A DNA stretch of 7,493 nucleotides, from positions 1-7,493 of the forward strand of contig JAGRKR010000460.1 of assembly GCA_020442225.1 (NCBI GenBank), written 5' to 3'. A model generated the notes under the pieces. That model was not told where the DNA came from and did not search any database. It worked only from the letters and a program-made list of their open reading frames with translations. Below, one piece after another: positions 6,594-7,493 of this stretch. The stretch comes from Hyphomicrobiaceae bacterium (lineage in GTDB: Bacteria > Pseudomonadota > Alphaproteobacteria > Rhizobiales > Hyphomicrobiaceae). Position 1 is the stretch's first letter, and every line of letters begins with the position of its first letter. The position numbers were made by a program, and so were the translations under genes.

Positions 6594-7493
6594 TGTTGCG
6601 TCTCGTCCTCTACCTGGTCCTGGCGTTCGCAATCGCCAGCGGCCTCGCGTGGCTTGCCGACCGGCCCGGCGACATCGTGCTCACATGGCAGGGCTACCGG
6701 GTCGAGACCAGCGTCTTCCGGGCCATCGTCATGCTTGGCCTGCTGCTGGCGCTCGCCGTCATGCTCTGGTCGCTGGCGCGCAACCTCTGGCGCAGCCCGG
6801 CCCTGCTCGGCCGCATGTTCAGCCGCCGGCGCGAGCAGCGCGGGCTGGAGGCCCTCTCGGCCGGCATCATCGCCATCGGAGCCGGCGACCGCACCATGGC
6901 GCAGCGCTACTCGACGCAGGCGCGCAAGTCGCTTCCCAACGAGCCGTTGACCCAACTGCTGCGCGCCCAGGCCGCCCAGCTTTCCGGCGACCGCGCGACG
7001 GCGCGGCGCATCTTCGAATCCATGCTCAACGCCACTGATACCGAGCAGCTCGGCCTGCGCGGGCTCTTCCTCGAGGCCATGCGCGAGGGCGAGACGGAGG
7101 CTGCCGAGCAGTTCGCCGAGCGCGCGCTGCGCCTCAACCCCAAGCTCGACTGGCCCTCCGAGGCCCTGTTCGAAGCGCAATGCAAGAAGGGCGACTGGGA
7201 CGGAGCCCTCGACACGCTCGCCGTACAGCGTCGCAACCAGATCGTGGATCGGGCCACGTCCGACCGACGCCGCGCCGTGTTGCTGACGGCACTCGCGACA
7301 GAGATCGAGGACACCGACATGGACCGTGCGCTGGAGCTCGCCAGCGAGGCCCACAATCTGGCGCCCGACCTCGTTCCGGCTGCCACGATCGCCGGCCGCA
7401 TCCTCGCCTCCAAGGGAAGCACGCCACGCGCAGCCAAGGTGCTGCAGCGGACCTGGAAGCGATCCCCGCACCCCGATATCGCCGACACCTACG
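6593..7493 (+). CDS. hemY: HemY-type membrane TPR protein, N-terminal 300 residues (cut by window edge)
   Basis: The ATG is part of TAATG, sharing one base with the stop of the Mic60-like gene, which suggests coupled translation. The frame stays open to the window end, giving 300 residues; full-length relatives are usually about 400-550. Two membrane segments are visible at about 3-21 and 43-62, with the HemY_N signature between them: WLADRPGDIVLTWQGYRVET (residues 20-39). From about residue 85 the protein is helical with TPR-like repeats, for example ETEAAEQFAERALRLNP and DMDRALELASEAHNLAPD. In proteobacteria HemY is a membrane protein associated with haem or porphyrin metabolism whose biochemical role is unsettled. 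It is not the protoporphyrinogen oxidase called HemY in Bacillus. Its place after hemCD supports the assignment. Confidence 0.92.
   Translation, partial: MLRLVLYLVLAFAIASGLAWLADRPGDIVLTWQGYRVETSVFRAIVMLGLLLALAVMLWSLARNLWRSPALLGRMFSRRREQRGLEALSAGIIAIGAGDRTMAQRYSTQARKSLPNEPLTQLLRAQAAQLSGDRATARRIFESMLNATDTEQLGLRGLFLEAMREGETEAAEQFAERALRLNPKLDWPSEALFEAQCKKGDWDGALDTLAVQRRNQIVDRATSDRRRAVLLTALATEIEDTDMDRALELASEAHNLAPDLVPAATIAGRILASKGSTPRAAKVLQRTWKRSPHPDIADTY

Noticed and set aside
4797..6632. A 611-residue minus-strand open frame opposite the Mic60-like gene
   Set aside because: The plus-strand frame has a sensible membrane segment, coiled coil and mitofilin-like end, plus operon overlaps. The antisense product is Gly/Arg/Leu-rich without domains and mirrors the GC-rich codon pattern.
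6344..7471. A 375-residue minus-strand open frame opposite hemY
   Set aside because: It overlaps the clear HemY_N domain and TPR region and has no recognisable features of its own.

Overview
The window reads as a GC-rich chromosomal segment of an alphaproteobacterium, most likely of the Hyphomicrobiales (Rhizobiales). That placement rests on gene content: a tsaD-gpsA pair runs divergently from hemC-hemD, followed by a mitofilin/Mic60-like membrane protein and an alphaproteobacterial-type HemY. This order is a known arrangement in the group. The species cannot be told from the sequence. No mobile elements, tRNAs, rRNAs or CRISPR arrays were seen.

Layout. Positions 1-330 (minus) hold the N-terminal 110 residues of a PrkA/YeaG-type serine protein kinase, cut by the window edge just before its P-loop. 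Positions 331-698 are a non-coding gap with AT-richer patches, small inverted repeats and a candidate general-stress (EcfG-type) promoter for prkA. Positions 699-2916 (minus) carry tsaD, then gpsA, separated by a 112-base gap with two hairpins. Positions 2917-3032 are the divergent promoter region. From 3033 to the window end (plus) lies a compact operon: hemC (GTG start), hemD (4-base overlap), a Mic60-like gene (106 bases after hemD, behind a nested inverted repeat) and hemY (one-base TAATG overlap, cut by the right edge).

How the genes work together. HemC and HemD carry out consecutive steps from porphobilinogen to uroporphyrinogen III, the common precursor of haem, sirohaem, corrinoids and bacteriochlorophyll. 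HemY is a membrane TPR protein that travels with the haem genes. The Mic60-like protein is a membrane-anchored coiled-coil protein related to the mitochondrial crista-junction organiser. TsaD (tRNA t6A modification) and GpsA (glycerol-3-phosphate for phospholipids) are housekeeping enzymes read from the opposite side of the shared promoter region. PrkA is a stress-associated kinase and seems to be a separate transcription unit.

Most of the window is conserved core genome. I did not find a clearly undescribed system. The points most worth checking are the candidate EcfG promoter of prkA, the nested RNA structure between hemD and the Mic60 gene, and the coupling of Mic60 to HemY.
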